From: Comamonadaceae bacterium
GTDB lineage: Bacteria > Pseudomonadota > Gammaproteobacteria > Burkholderiales > Burkholderiaceae_C
Length of the DNA stretch: 36,848 nucleotides
Assembly (NCBI GenBank): GCA_947372745.1
Contig: CANBUY010000024.1
Coordinates: 1-36,848 of the forward strand
Direction: 5' to 3'
Part shown: piece after piece, positions 25,466 through 33,754 of the stretch
How the letters are laid out: every line of letters begins with the position of its first letter
Numbering within the stretch: the first letter of the stretch is position 1
Program-made: the position numbers and the translations under genes
Notes under the pieces: generated by a model
Seen by the model: the letters and a program-made list of their open reading frames with translations, nothing else
Database searches by the model: none
What the model was told of the DNA's origin: nothing

Positions 25466-25735
25466 TTAACGATTCACAGAATGAGTACGCGCCTTTTTCA
25501 AGAGTAAGTTAGAAGCCGTCGCTTCCAGGCGCTCTGCGAGCCAAACCTTAATGACGGACTGTCGCGTCACGCCCATTTTGCTGGCCTCACGGTCGAGAGA
25601 ATCAATCATCCAGGTTGGGAAATCAACATTCACCCGCTTTTGCTCTTGCAAAACGCGCTTTGCTTTGGACAAATCCAAAGCAGCCGTGATGTTGACGTCG
25701 TCGTCAAACTGTTGGTCAAAAATATTAGCTTTCAT
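25466..25735 (-). CDS. brnA: BrnA-type antitoxin
   Basis: An 89-residue protein with a basic helix-rich ribbon-helix-helix-like core: QKRVNVDFPTWMIDSLDREA, then SKMGVTRQSVIKVWLAERLE. This is the pattern of CopG/BrnA antitoxins that bind DNA and neutralise the BrnT ribonuclease. Its ATG lies inside the 3' end of brnT (11-bp overlap), matching the toxin-first order of brnTA modules. It probably represses its own operon through the palindrome at 25990-26004. Confidence 0.85.
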   Translation of the reverse strand: MKANIFDQQFDDDVNITAALDLSKAKRVLQEQKRVNVDFPTWMIDSLDREASKMGVTRQSVIKVWLAERLEATASNLLLKKARTHSVNR

Positions 25736-25988
25736 ACAGTGTTACCTCTTCTTTGCGTGAGCGTCTAACGGATATCAAACGAATATTGACGCCACGGTAA
25801 GTCATAACGGCCGACCAATGCCTTCCATCGATAAGGCCGATCACCAAAAAACGGGGCTCATCTTCGGTCTTTGCGGGTATCTCCATCAGCATCGGGTCAC
25901 CCCAAAGTCGCTGGGCTTCAGTGAAGTCGATGCCATGCTTGGTGCGATTGGCATCGCACTTTACAGGGTCAAACTCGAATGAATACAT
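25725..25988 (-). CDS. brnT: BrnT-type ribonuclease toxin
   Basis: An 87-residue protein with the BrnT landmarks: FEFDPVKCDANRTKHGIDF (lysine/histidine of the RelE-like active site), EAQRLWGDP, EDEPRFLVIGLIDGRHWSAV, and the C-terminal IRLISVRRSRKEE arginines. Family toxins cleave RNA and stop growth when not bound by BrnA. It is intact and complete, so the module is probably active. It is flanked by a decayed antitoxin on one side and a DUF1272 gene on the other, in an island-like patch. Confidence 0.9.
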   Translation of the reverse strand: MYSFEFDPVKCDANRTKHGIDFTEAQRLWGDPMLMEIPAKTEDEPRFLVIGLIDGRHWSAVMTYRGVNIRLISVRRSRKEEVTLYES

Positions 25989-25989
25989 A

Positions 25990-26004
25990 GTATAGAAACT
26001 ATAC
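25990..26004. promoter_or_regulatory. candidate BrnA operator upstream of brnT
   Basis: Perfect 6-bp inverted repeat GTATAG-AAA-CTATAC immediately before the brnT start codon. On the minus strand it supplies TATAGT/TATACT hexamers that could be the -10, so repressor binding would occlude the promoter. The binding protein is inferred, not shown. Confidence 0.55.
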
Positions 26005-26040
26005 CTTAATTAGCATTGACATTTTTATGTAACAACGTCA

Positions 26041-26292
26041 TCAGGCGGAAGTGCTTGCGCAACCAGCCGGGTTGTGTACCCGCTTGGTGGAAGGCGGATA
26101 GCGTTCGAGCTTGCCGGCGGGGCGGCGGGGGCGTTGCACTAGGTCACCTCCGCAGTTAGGGCAGATCAGCTTGAGCTTGTCGGTCGCGCAGGTGGCGCAG
26201 AAGGTGCATTCGAAGGTACAAATGCGCGCCTCGGTGGAGTCGGGCGGAAGGTCTTTGTCGCAACATTCGCAAGAAGGCCGAAGTTCAAGCAT
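26041..26292 (-). CDS. DUF1272 cysteine-rich protein
   Basis: An 83-residue protein with many cysteines arranged as a zinc-ribbon-like unit: LRPSCECCDKDLPPDS, ARICTFECTFCATCA, and LICPNCGGDLVQRPRRP. That order is the DUF1272 pattern. Metal binding is likely; the function is unknown. The C-terminal tail after about residue 58 (KLERYPPSTKRVHN) is basic and not obviously part of the domain. It is separated from brnT by a 52-bp spacer and transcribed in the same direction. Confidence 0.88.
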   Translation of the reverse strand: MLELRPSCECCDKDLPPDSTEARICTFECTFCATCATDKLKLICPNCGGDLVQRPRRPAGKLERYPPSTKRVHNPAGCASTSA

Positions 26293-26378
26293 GGAGATGT
26301 CCTCTACCTAGAAAAATTGTGCTTCAGCACTGGGGGTTTTTAATACTTTTTGAATATAGCGTAGAAATCATGGAATTC

Positions 26379-26583
26379 GCAAAACCCTCCACGTAACAGC
26401 CACGCCGATGTTGGTGCGCGGCAAAACTGATGCCCGCCTGTTGGTCGACCCAGTAGTAGTTTCCATAGACGCTGCACCAGGACTAGGTACCCGCGCCCTG
26501 CTGCGGCTGCGCACGTGCCGGGTCGGTATTCACCAGCGGACCGACGCCAATGCGCGTGCTTTCCAGCAGCTCTAGGTAGTCGC
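26379..26583 (-). pseudogene. C-terminal remnant of a beta-lactamase-family serine hydrolase (EstB type)
   Basis: The minus-strand translation reads GVGPLVNTDPARAQ, a TAG stop, then SWCSVYGNYYWVDQQAGISF. After a shift into the next frame it continues TNIGVAVT. This matches the C-terminal G-x-G-...-TDP...WGGVYGxYxWVDP...LTN pattern of class-C beta-lactamase-like esterases. An in-frame stop (26483-26485), a frameshift and loss of everything upstream show it is dead. Confidence 0.6.
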
Positions 26584-26638
26584 TACTAAAGGAACACCCA
26601 CGCTAGCTTCAAGCTTTTCACCCCGCCAACAGCGGCCT

Positions 26639-26714
26639 GGAGGTCAGAGCACAATTTCGTTTGTTGCTTTTGGTCGCCGGGAACAGGGTTGTCCTGAATT
26701 GTGATCTGACCCCC
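26639..26714. repeat. inverted-repeat element with GGTCAGA/TCTGACC arms
   Basis: Left arm GGAGGTCAGAGCACAATTT (26639-26657) and right arm GAATTGTGATCTGACCCCC (26696-26714) are imperfect inverted copies (16 of 19 match) about 38 nt apart. GGGTCAGATCACAATT-type arms are familiar to me from REP/MITE-like elements mobilised by Y1 transposases; no transposase is present here. Confidence 0.55.
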
Positions 26715-26843
26715 AAGCCTGACTTCTCTGCTTTTGGTGTTGGACTGCACCACCCAAAAACGAAAATAGCACCCGAAAGTGCTATTGATAAATGAGCTGG
26801 TCAAGCTAGTCAACAGGGCTCTACAGCCCGATTAGGTATAAAT

Positions 26844-27929
26844 TTAAGAACTAAACAAGAAGTTCATCACGTCGCCGTCTTTCACCACGTATTCCTTGCC
26901 CTCAGCGCGCATCTTGCCGGCGTCTTTGGCGCCTTGCTCGCCTTTGAAGGCGATGAAGTCTTCAAAGGCGATGGTCTGGGCGCGGATGTAGCCTTTCTCA
27001 AAATCGGTGTGAATCACGCCTGCGGCTTGCGGGCCGGTGTCGCCCACATGGATGGTCCAGGCGCGCACTTCTTTGACGCCTGCGGTGAAGTAGGTTTGCA
27101 AGCCCAAGAGTTTGTAGGCGGCCACGATCAGACGGTTGAGACCCGGCTCGGTTTGGCCGATTTCGCTCAAGAACATCTGCTTGTCTTCTTCTTCCATGTC
27201 GGCCATTTCGGCTTCCATCTTGGCGCAAATCGCCACCACGGGCGCATTTTGCGACTTGGCGTAAGCGGTCAGGCGGTCCAGAAAGGGGTTGTTCTCAAAC
27301 CCATCTTCCGACACGTTGGCCACAAACATGGCGGGCTTGGCAGTGATCAGGAAAAACTGCGTGAGTAAAGGCAGCTCTTCTTTGCTGAAGTCCAGCGTGC
27401 GCACGGGCTTGGCTTCGTTAAGGGCGGCTTGGCATTTTTCAAGAATAGCGACCAGCTTGATGGATTCTTTGTCGCCTGAGCGGGCCAGCTTGGTGACGCG
27501 GTGCAGGGCCTTTTCTACAGCGGTCATGTCGGCCAGGCACAGCTCGGTTTGAATGACTTCGATGTCCGAGATCGGATCCACGCGTCCGGCGACGTGAATC
27601 ACGTTGTCGTCTTCAAAGCAGCGCACAACATTGATGGTGGCATCGGTCTCGCGGATGTGCGAGAGGAACTTGTTGCCCAGCCCCTCGCCGGTGCTGGCAC
27701 CTGCCACCAAACCGGCAATGTCCACAAACTCAACAATGGCGCGCTGCACCTTTTGCGGGTTGACGATTTTGGAGAGCGCATCTAGGCGCGGATCGGGCAC
27801 TTCGACAATGCCCACATTGGGCTCAATGGTGCAAAACGGATAGTTTTCAGCCGGGATGCCGGCCTTGGTCAAGGCGTTAAAAAGCGTGGATTTGCCCACA
27901 TTTGGAAGACCGACGATGCCACATTTCAT
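26844..27929 (-). CDS. ychF: ribosome-binding ATPase YchF/Obg-like
   Basis: A 361-residue P-loop ATPase that associates with ribosomes and influences oxidative-stress responses. It starts [20 protein letters not shown] (G1 loop), followed by [14 protein letters not shown] and the DIAGLV G3 block. The C-terminal TGS/ubiquitin-like domain ends with [20 protein letters not shown]. The ATG at 27929 has AGGA 6 nt upstream and gives the standard N-terminus; a frame from 27965 adds twelve unlikely residues. It is divergent from the UbiH-type gene. Confidence 0.97.
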   Translation of the reverse strand: MKCGIVGLPNVGKSTLFNALTKAGIPAENYPFCTIEPNVGIVEVPDPRLDALSKIVNPQKVQRAIVEFVDIAGLVAGASTGEGLGNKFLSHIRETDATINVVRCFEDDNVIHVAGRVDPISDIEVIQTELCLADMTAVEKALHRVTKLARSGDKESIKLVAILEKCQAALNEAKPVRTLDFSKEELPLLTQFFLITAKPAMFVANVSEDGFENNPFLDRLTAYAKSQNAPVVAICAKMEAEMADMEEEDKQMFLSEIGQTEPGLNRLIVAAYKLLGLQTYFTAGVKEVRAWTIHVGDTGPQAAGVIHTDFEKGYIRAQTIAFEDFIAFKGEQGAKDAGKMRAEGKEYVVKDGDVMNFLFSS

Positions 27930-28081
27930 AAAAATCCTAATCAGTTGGAGTCTGCGCGGGCTCACTGCGCACCATGGCAGTGGGTCCCCTCAAGCGCTAA
28001 TAAATCGATCTTTTAAGTGTATTCGATGCGGGTATTTGGCTGACACACGTCCGCAGCCCCCCCGGCTTCTACAATCCGACC

Positions 28082-29200
28082 ATGACTCAACCCTTAGATA
28101 TTTGCATCCGTGGCGGCGGGATTGTGGGCCACACGCTGGCCCTTTTGCTGGCCCGCGCGCGGCTTCGCGTGGGCTTGGTCACACAAGCTGTGCGCCCCCA
28201 GACTGAGGCGCCAGACGTTCGAGCCTACGCCTTGAACGCCCAATCCAAAGCGCTGCTGGATTCACTGCGTTGCTGGCCCGAGCCGCAGCACGCCACCGAA
28301 GTGCTGTCCATGCAGGTCAAAGGCGATGATGGCGGCGAGGTCAACTTTGACGCCAACGCCTTGAGCGTGCCCGGCCTGACTTGGATTGTGGATGTGCCGG
28401 TGCTGGAGGCGCAGTTGCGCGATGCTGTGCGTTTTCAGCCTTTGATACACCTGCTGGACGCCCCGCAAGACGCCGCCCTGACCGTGATTTGCGAAGGCAA
28501 AACCAGCAGCACCCGCGCCGAGTTTGGCATTGAGTTTGAGGTGACGCCCTACCCCCAAACCGCCCTTGCGGCCCGTGTGACCGGCGAAGCACCGCACGGC
28601 CAAGTGGCGCGCCAGTGGTTTACCGAGGGCGAGATTTTGGCGTTTTTGCCGTTGGACGGCCCCCAAGGCCACACGGTGGCAGTGGTCTGGTCGGTGCCAC
28701 ATGCGCGCGCGCAGGCTTTGCAGGCCATGAGCCCCGAAGATTTTTGCCAACAGCTCACACAGGCCAGCGAAGGCTGCCTGGGCAAGATTCAACTGAGTAG
28801 TGAGCGCGCCACCTGGCCCTTGCAAATGGCCATCACCGAGCAATGGGCCGGGCTGCACCAAGGCAAAGCCTGGGCTTTGGCGGGCGATGCCGCGCACACC
28901 TTGCACCCGCTGGCCGGACAAGGTCTTAATTTAGGGCTGGCCGACGCCGCAGTGCTGGCCGACACCTTGCAGAACCGCGAATATTGGCGTGCTGTGGGCG
29001 ATGAAAAATTGCTTCGGCGTTATGCCCGTGCACGCAAGGCTGATGTGGTGGTCATGGGCGCGGCCATGGATGGCTTGCAAAAGCTGTTTTCTCAAACGGG
29101 CGCGCCTTGGAAAAACTTGCGCAACTGGGGCATGAGCGGCTTTGAGCGCAGCGGCCCCCTCAAACAATGGGTCGCCAAACAGGCGATGGGATTTAAGTAA
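28082..29200 (+). CDS. UbiH/UbiF/VisC-family FAD-dependent hydroxylase
   Basis: A 372-residue group-A flavin monooxygenase, probably hydroxylating the ubiquinone ring. The N-terminal dinucleotide fold is RGGGIVGHTLALLLARA (Gly11, 13, 16). The second FAD motif is GDAAHTLHPLAGQGLNLGLA starting at residue 268. The middle DG motif, usually ADGxxSxVR, is weakly preserved as CEGKTSSTR. Which ring position it serves (UbiH, UbiF, UbiI or UbiM type) cannot be decided here. It is followed immediately by dsbC and an M61 peptidase with zero-gap or overlapping junctions, implying one operon. Confidence 0.88.
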   Translation: MTQPLDICIRGGGIVGHTLALLLARARLRVGLVTQAVRPQTEAPDVRAYALNAQSKALLDSLRCWPEPQHATEVLSMQVKGDDGGEVNFDANALSVPGLTWIVDVPVLEAQLRDAVRFQPLIHLLDAPQDAALTVICEGKTSSTRAEFGIEFEVTPYPQTALAARVTGEAPHGQVARQWFTEGEILAFLPLDGPQGHTVAVVWSVPHARAQALQAMSPEDFCQQLTQASEGCLGKIQLSSERATWPLQMAITEQWAGLHQGKAWALAGDAAHTLHPLAGQGLNLGLADAAVLADTLQNREYWRAVGDEKLLRRYARARKADVVVMGAAMDGLQKLFSQTGAPWKNLRNWGMSGFERSGPLKQWVAKQAMGFK

Positions 29201-29929
29201 ATGAATGATCGTGTCATGATGAAATTATCGAAAAAAGTATTGCTGCTTATCGCTCTGATCGCCAGCTTCGGGGCCTCTGCCCAAGAGGCCTTGATTCGCA
29301 AAAACCTGCTGGAGCGCATTCCGCAGCTGCAAAAAATTGACGAAGTGACCAAAAGCCCGATAGCGGGCTTGTTTGAAATTCGCGTCAACGGCACCGAGAT
29401 TTATTACACCGACGCTGAGGGCAACTATCTGGTGCAGGGTAATTTGATTGACACCAAGCAACGCCGCAATCTGACCGAAGAACGCATAGAAAAGCTCACC
29501 GCCATCAGCTTCTCTGATTTACCCATCAAAGACGCTTTCACGATCGTGCGAGGCAACGGCAAGCGCAAACTGGCCGTCTTTGAAGACCCCAACTGCGGCT
29601 ACTGCAAGCGCTTTGAGCGCGACTTGCAAAAGGTGGACAACGTGACCATCCACATGTTTTTGTATCCCATACTGAGCGCAGACTCTACCGAAAAGTCCAA
29701 AAACATCTGGTGCGCCAAAGACAAAACCAAAGCCTGGCAAGACTGGATGGTGCGTGACCAGTCGCCCAAAACACTCAGCTGCGATATCGGTGCCATTGAG
29801 CGCAACGTCGAACTGGGGCGCAAATACAAGATTACCGGCACCCCCACCCTCGTATTTTTGGATGGAACACGCATTCCCGGTGCGATCAGCGCGGCTGAAG
29901 TTGAAAAACACCTGAGCGCCAAAAACTGA
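29201..29929 (+). CDS. dsbC: DsbC-type thiol:disulfide interchange protein
   Basis: A periplasmic disulfide isomerase, 242 residues. The signal peptide is near MKLSKKVLLLIALIASFGASA; ATG codons at 29216 and 29219 are alternative starts that would make it more standard. The N-terminal dimerisation domain follows (PIAGLFEIRVNG, DAEGNYLVQGNLID), then a thioredoxin fold with the active-site CGYC (Cys132, Cys135 from the first ATG), a second structural cysteine pair (WCAKDK and LSCDIG), and the cis-proline in ITGTPTLVFLDG. Its ATG is flush with the preceding stop codon. Its own TGA overlaps the next ATG by one base. Confidence 0.95.
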   Translation: MNDRVMMKLSKKVLLLIALIASFGASAQEALIRKNLLERIPQLQKIDEVTKSPIAGLFEIRVNGTEIYYTDAEGNYLVQGNLIDTKQRRNLTEERIEKLTAISFSDLPIKDAFTIVRGNGKRKLAVFEDPNCGYCKRFERDLQKVDNVTIHMFLYPILSADSTEKSKNIWCAKDKTKAWQDWMVRDQSPKTLSCDIGAIERNVELGRKYKITGTPTLVFLDGTRIPGAISAAEVEKHLSAKN

Positions 29930-31731
29930 TGGCCACCGCGGCGCTGGCCTACCGGGTGCAGGTGCACGACCTGCACGCCCATTTGTTTGCGGTGACCCTC
30001 ACCGTGGCGCAACCGGCTGCCATGCAGCGCGTGAGCTTGCCGGTGTGGATTCCGGGCAGCTACCTGGTGCGTGAATTTTCAAAAAATTTGCAACACCTGA
30101 CAGCCCGCCAAGGCAACAAAGTGGTGGCGCTAACGCAGATCGACAAATGCACCTGGGAAATTGATTGCAAGCCCACGCAGGCGCTGGTGCTGCGCTACGA
30201 GGTGTATGCGCTGGACAACTCGGTGCGCACCGCCTGGCTGGACACGCAGCGCGGGTTTTTCAACGGCACCAGCTTGTTTTTACAGGTAGCGGGGCAAACC
30301 CAGCAGCCCCACACACTGGAGCTGCTCTCCAAAAATACGCCCTCTGGCTGGCAAGTGGCCACCGGCCTGACCCCGCTCAAGACCACAAAAGCCGGTTTTG
30401 GCACTTACAGCGCCGCCCATTACGACGAGCTGGCGGACTGCCCGGTGGAGATGGGCGACTTTTGGCAAGGCGCGTTTGTGGCGGGGGGCATCCCGCACCG
30501 GTTTGTGGTGGCGGGGGCGCCGCCCAGCTTTGACGGCGCCCGTTTGTTGGCCGACACGCAGGCTATTTGCGAGACCGAAATACGGTTTTGGCATGGCGCC
30601 CAAAAGGGCAAAAAATCTGCTACCAAGGCGCCGCATAAACACTACCTGTTCATGCTCAACGCCGTGGACGATGGCTACGGTGGGCTGGAGCACCGCAACT
30701 CCACCGCCCTGATTTGCACCCGCAAAGACCTGCCCCAGCTGGCGCCGGCAGCGGCACCCAAAGACGCCAAGCCCAAGCACACCGAGGGCTACACCACCCT
30801 GCTGGGCCTCATCAGCCACGAATATTTCCATACCTGGAACGTGAAGCAACTGCGCCCTGCCGAGTTTGCTGTCTATGACTACAGCGCTGAAAATTACACT
30901 GAGCTGCTGTGGTTTTTTGAAGGCTTCACCAGCTACTACGACGACCTGCTGCTGCACCGCGCCGGGTTAATTGACGATGCCACTTACCTCAAGCTGCTCA
31001 ATAAAACCATCAACCAGGTCATGCAGACGCCGGGGCGCGAGGTGCAAAGCGTGGCGCAAGCCAGTTTTGACGCTTGGGTGAAGTACTACCGCCAGGACGA
31101 AAACACGCCCAACGCCACCGTGAGCTATTACACCAAAGGCGCTTTGGTGGCGCTGTGCCTAGACCTGACGCTGCGCACCGAGGGCAAAACCACGCTGGAT
31201 GACGTCATGCGGGGCTTGTGGACGCGCACCCAAGGCGGGCCGATGACCGAGGCCGACTTGTGCAGCGTGCTGGCCGAGCTCTCGGGCCGCTCATGGGCCC
31301 AAGAGATCGGGCAATGGGTGCATGCCACCACCGAGTTGCCGCTCAAACCCTTGCTTCAAGCGCATGGCGTGGCCGTGCTGGAGGAGCCTGCCCAATGGGC
31401 CCAGCGCCTGGGCTTGCGGGTGGCTGAGAGCGCAGGCGTTCACGTCAAAGTGGTGTTGCGCGGTGGGGCCGCTGAACAAGCCGGCTTGGCCGCAGGGGAC
31501 GAGTGGCTGGGCCTTGAAGTGGGCACAGGCAAAGCGGCCACGCAATGGCGACTTAGTAAGCTCGATGAGTTGCCACTCTACGCGGGACACGCCACCAAAG
31601 TGGGCATCTTGGTGGCCAGGGACAAGCGGCTTTTGAAGCTGACGCTGAACCTGCCCAAAAACGTCACCACTTGGCGTTTGGCAGCGCGTGACGCGCCCAA
31701 ATTATCCAGGTGGCTAGGGCACACGGGCTAA
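29929..31731 (+). CDS. M61 family metallopeptidase with PDZ domain
   Basis: A 600-residue glycyl-aminopeptidase-like protein. The N-terminal M61 beta domain has LPVWIPGSYLVREFSKNLQ. The catalytic domain carries the zinc motif HEYFHTWN (His297, Glu298, His301), with ELLWFFEGFTSYYDDLLL supplying the third ligand. A PDZ-like domain lies at about 480-580 (AEQAGLAAGDEWLGLEV). There is no clear signal peptide from the ATG at 29929, whose TGATG junction couples it to dsbC. The substrate is unknown. Confidence 0.92.
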   Translation: MATAALAYRVQVHDLHAHLFAVTLTVAQPAAMQRVSLPVWIPGSYLVREFSKNLQHLTARQGNKVVALTQIDKCTWEIDCKPTQALVLRYEVYALDNSVRTAWLDTQRGFFNGTSLFLQVAGQTQQPHTLELLSKNTPSGWQVATGLTPLKTTKAGFGTYSAAHYDELADCPVEMGDFWQGAFVAGGIPHRFVVAGAPPSFDGARLLADTQAICETEIRFWHGAQKGKKSATKAPHKHYLFMLNAVDDGYGGLEHRNSTALICTRKDLPQLAPAAAPKDAKPKHTEGYTTLLGLISHEYFHTWNVKQLRPAEFAVYDYSAENYTELLWFFEGFTSYYDDLLLHRAGLIDDATYLKLLNKTINQVMQTPGREVQSVAQASFDAWVKYYRQDENTPNATVSYYTKGALVALCLDLTLRTEGKTTLDDVMRGLWTRTQGGPMTEADLCSVLAELSGRSWAQEIGQWVHATTELPLKPLLQAHGVAVLEEPAQWAQRLGLRVAESAGVHVKVVLRGGAAEQAGLAAGDEWLGLEVGTGKAATQWRLSKLDELPLYAGHATKVGILVARDKRLLKLTLNLPKNVTTWRLAARDAPKLSRWLGHTG

Positions 31732-31732
31732 C

Positions 31733-32527
31733 TTAGCGGCCCTTGAACTGCGGGGCGCGTTTTTCACGAAACGCCATCACGCCCTCGATGTAATCGTCGG
31801 TTTGACCCATCGCGGATTGGGTGTCGCGTTCCTGGTCCAGTTGGGCGCTCAGGGTGCGTGTGCTGCTGCTCTGCAAGAGATGACGCGTTGCCACCAGTGC
31901 CTTTGTGGGCATGACGGACAAGCGCTCGGCCAACGTGGCGGCAGCAGCCAAACAGTCGTCGGCCACGTCCCAAATCATGCCCCACTCTTTGGCTTGGACT
32001 GCCCCCAGCTTGTCACCCGTCATGGCCAGTGCCATAGCGCGGGCCAGGCCCAGGCGCTCGGTCAGCAACCAGCTGCCGCCCGCATCGGGAATCAAACCAA
32101 TTTTGCTGAAAGCCTGAATAAAACTGGCGGCGGGGGCGGCAATAGCGATGTCGCAGCTCATGGCCAACGAGGCACCAGCCCCGGCGGCTACACCATTCAC
32201 GGCGGCAATAGTGGGCATGCGCAGGGCTTGCAAGCGGCGTGCGATGGGGTTGAAGGCTTGGTCAATGACGGGGCCGGGGTCGGCGCGGGATTTCAGATCA
32301 GGGCCGGGCTCAAAATCAAACTCGGCCAAATCAGCGCCCGCGCAAAAGGCACGACCAGCACCAGTAATGACCAAAGCCCGAATGAGCGGGTTGGCTTCGG
32401 CCACATCGAGCGCCGCCCATAGGTCGCGGTGCATTTGGCGGGTGAAGCTATTCAGGGCCGCAGGGCGGTTGAGCGTGAGGGTGGCCACGGCGCCATGCTC
32501 GGCGTACAAAACGGTAGATTCAGACAT
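31733..32527 (-). CDS. crotonase-family protein, PaaG-type isomerase/hydratase
   Basis: A 264-residue crotonase fold. CoA-binding TLNRPAALNSFTRQM and RAFCAGADLAEFD and the oxyanion-hole block NGVAAGAGASLAMSCD are present. Position one of the two hydratase glutamates is Ala in GAGASL, while IGLIPDAGGSWLL keeps an Asp. This is the pattern of PaaG-like 1,2-epoxyphenylacetyl-CoA isomerases and delta3,delta2-enoyl-CoA isomerases rather than of classical hydratases. No other phenylacetate genes adjoin it, so the pathway is open. It converges with the M61 gene (1-bp gap) and diverges from the next crotonase gene. Confidence 0.85.
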   Translation of the reverse strand: MSESTVLYAEHGAVATLTLNRPAALNSFTRQMHRDLWAALDVAEANPLIRALVITGAGRAFCAGADLAEFDFEPGPDLKSRADPGPVIDQAFNPIARRLQALRMPTIAAVNGVAAGAGASLAMSCDIAIAAPAASFIQAFSKIGLIPDAGGSWLLTERLGLARAMALAMTGDKLGAVQAKEWGMIWDVADDCLAAAATLAERLSVMPTKALVATRHLLQSSSTRTLSAQLDQERDTQSAMGQTDDYIEGVMAFREKRAPQFKGR

Positions 32528-32664
32528 TTCTTTATTTCCTTTAAGTGCAGGTGAAATTTACCACTGACGCGCGCAAGACTTGCCCCCTGCTTTCCCTTGG
32601 TTCGCCATAGGTCGCCGTTGTTATAGTCTGATCAAGCCCATCACTTACACATCTGGAGAACCGC

Positions 32665-33444
32665 ATGACTTATGAACTGATCAACGTCCGCACCGAAGCC
32701 GACAAAGTAGGCATCATCACCCTGAACCGCCCCAAGCAGCTCAACGCACTCAATGACCAACTCATGGACGAACTCGGTACCGCCTTGAAAGCATTTGACG
32801 CGAACCCTTTGATTGGTTGCATGGTGATTACGGGCAGCGAAAAAGCCTTTGCCGCTGGCGCTGACATTGGCGCGATGGCGAGCTACACGTTTTCAGACGT
32901 GTACAAGGGCGACTACATCACCCGCAACTGGGAGCAAATTCGCAGCATCCGCAAGCCCGTCATTGCAGCGGTAAGCGGTTTTGCGCTGGGCGGGGGTTGT
33001 GAGCTGGCGATGATGTGCGACTTCATCATTGCCGCCGACAACGCCCGTTTTGGCCAGCCCGAGATCAAACTGGGCGTCATTCCCGGCGCGGGTGGCACGC
33101 AGCGCCTGCCGCGCGCGGTGGGCAAGGCCAAAGCGATGGACATGGCTTTAACCGGCCGCATGATGGACGCCGTGGAGGCCGAGCGCGCCGGCTTGGTGAG
33201 CCGCGTGGTGCCGCTGGACAAGCTGATGGAAGAAGCCCTGGGCGCGGCCTTGATGATCAGCGACTTCTCCCAAATGGCCACCATGGCAGCCAAAGAGTCG
33301 GTCAACCGGGCTTTTGAGGGCACGCTCAATGATGGCATCACCTTCGAGCGCCGCCTGTTCCACGCCTTGTTTGCCACGGCCGATCAAAAAGAAGGCATGG
33401 ATGCGTTTGTGAACAAACGCAAAGCTAATTTTGCCCATCGCTAA
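32665..33444 (+). CDS. enoyl-CoA hydratase
   Basis: A 259-residue short-chain enoyl-CoA hydratase (FadB1/PaaF/EchA8-like). It keeps both catalytic acids: [11 protein letters not shown] (Glu in the first) and [18 protein letters not shown] (Glu in the second). The entrance loop is [13 protein letters not shown] and a C-terminal [12 protein letters not shown] matches the family. It hydrates trans-2-enoyl-CoA in fatty-acid or amino-acid degradation. A GGAGA lies 6 nt before the ATG. It is divergent from the PaaG-type gene over a 137-bp spacer. It is followed by tRNA-Met, which appears to have its own promoter. Confidence 0.93.
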   Translation: MTYELINVRTEADKVGIITLNRPKQLNALNDQLMDELGTALKAFDANPLIGCMVITGSEKAFAAGADIGAMASYTFSDVYKGDYITRNWEQIRSIRKPVIAAVSGFALGGGCELAMMCDFIIAADNARFGQPEIKLGVIPGAGGTQRLPRAVGKAKAMDMALTGRMMDAVEAERAGLVSRVVPLDKLMEEALGAALMISDFSQMATMAAKESVNRAFEGTLNDGITFERRLFHALFATADQKEGMDAFVNKRKANFAHR

Positions 33445-33463
33445 GTGGCCTGGTTTTAGTCGC

Positions 33464-33469
33464 TATAAT
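33464..33469 (+). promoter_or_regulatory. candidate -10 element for tRNA-Met
   Basis: A perfect TATAAT 12 nt before the mature tRNA 5' end. No convincing -35 at 16-18 nt upstream is visible. Confidence 0.5.
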
Positions 33470-33480
33470 TCTGCCCTATT

Positions 33481-33557
33481 GGTGATATAGCTCAGTTGGT
33501 TAGAGCGCAGCATTCATAATGCTGATGTCGGTGGTTCAAATCCACCTATCACCACCA
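33481..33557 (+). tRNA. tRNA-Met (CAT anticodon)
   Basis: A 77-nt cloverleaf with encoded CCA. Acceptor GGTGATA pairs with TATCACC, and the D-loop is AGCTCAGTTGGTTAGAGC. The anticodon arm CAGCA-TTCATAA-TGCTG has CAT at the anticodon position, and GGTGGTTCAAATCCACC forms the T-arm. Elongator Met is likeliest; a CAT-reading tRNA-Ile (lysidine-modified) cannot be fully excluded by eye. Confidence 0.93.
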
Positions 33558-33568
33558 AGTTTTTCAAG

Positions 33569-33607
33569 ACCCGCTTCAGCCTTTGCTCTTGCGGGTTTTT
33601 TGTTTTT
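33569..33607 (+). terminator. intrinsic terminator after tRNA-Met
   Basis: ACCCGC (33569-33574) pairs with GCGGGT (33591-33596), followed by a T-run to 33607 interrupted by one G. Confidence 0.85.
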
Positions 33608-33754
33608 ACACCCTTCAGCCTCTGGAAAAATACCATGAACCGCTGTCTGCTGCGCTCAAGCGTCCTGCTGTCTGCCCCTGCCCCGCTGGGTGAGCAAGTC
33701 CGCCCCAAAAACCTGTCGCTGAGAACCCCCTCCGTCATTGCGGCAACTTTTCCC

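Larger units (their letters stand above)
26293..26843. other. gene-free region with a broken hydrolase and an inverted-repeat element
   Basis: 551 bases without an intact gene. It holds the tail of a degraded serine hydrolase (26379-26583) and an inverted repeat (26639-26714). A 75-residue frame crosses the latter on the minus strand; I do not regard it as a gene. Confidence 0.6.

Noticed and set aside
26586-26813. A 75-residue minus-strand frame in the gene-free region.
   Set aside because: It runs through the inverted-repeat arms, has no recognisable domain, and has no ribosome binding site that I can see.
33514-33738. A 74-residue minus-strand frame ending in GGFEPPTSAL over the tRNA-Met gene.
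   Set aside because: This ending is a familiar artefact of translating tRNA antisense. The frame overlaps the tRNA and its terminator and has no support as a protein.
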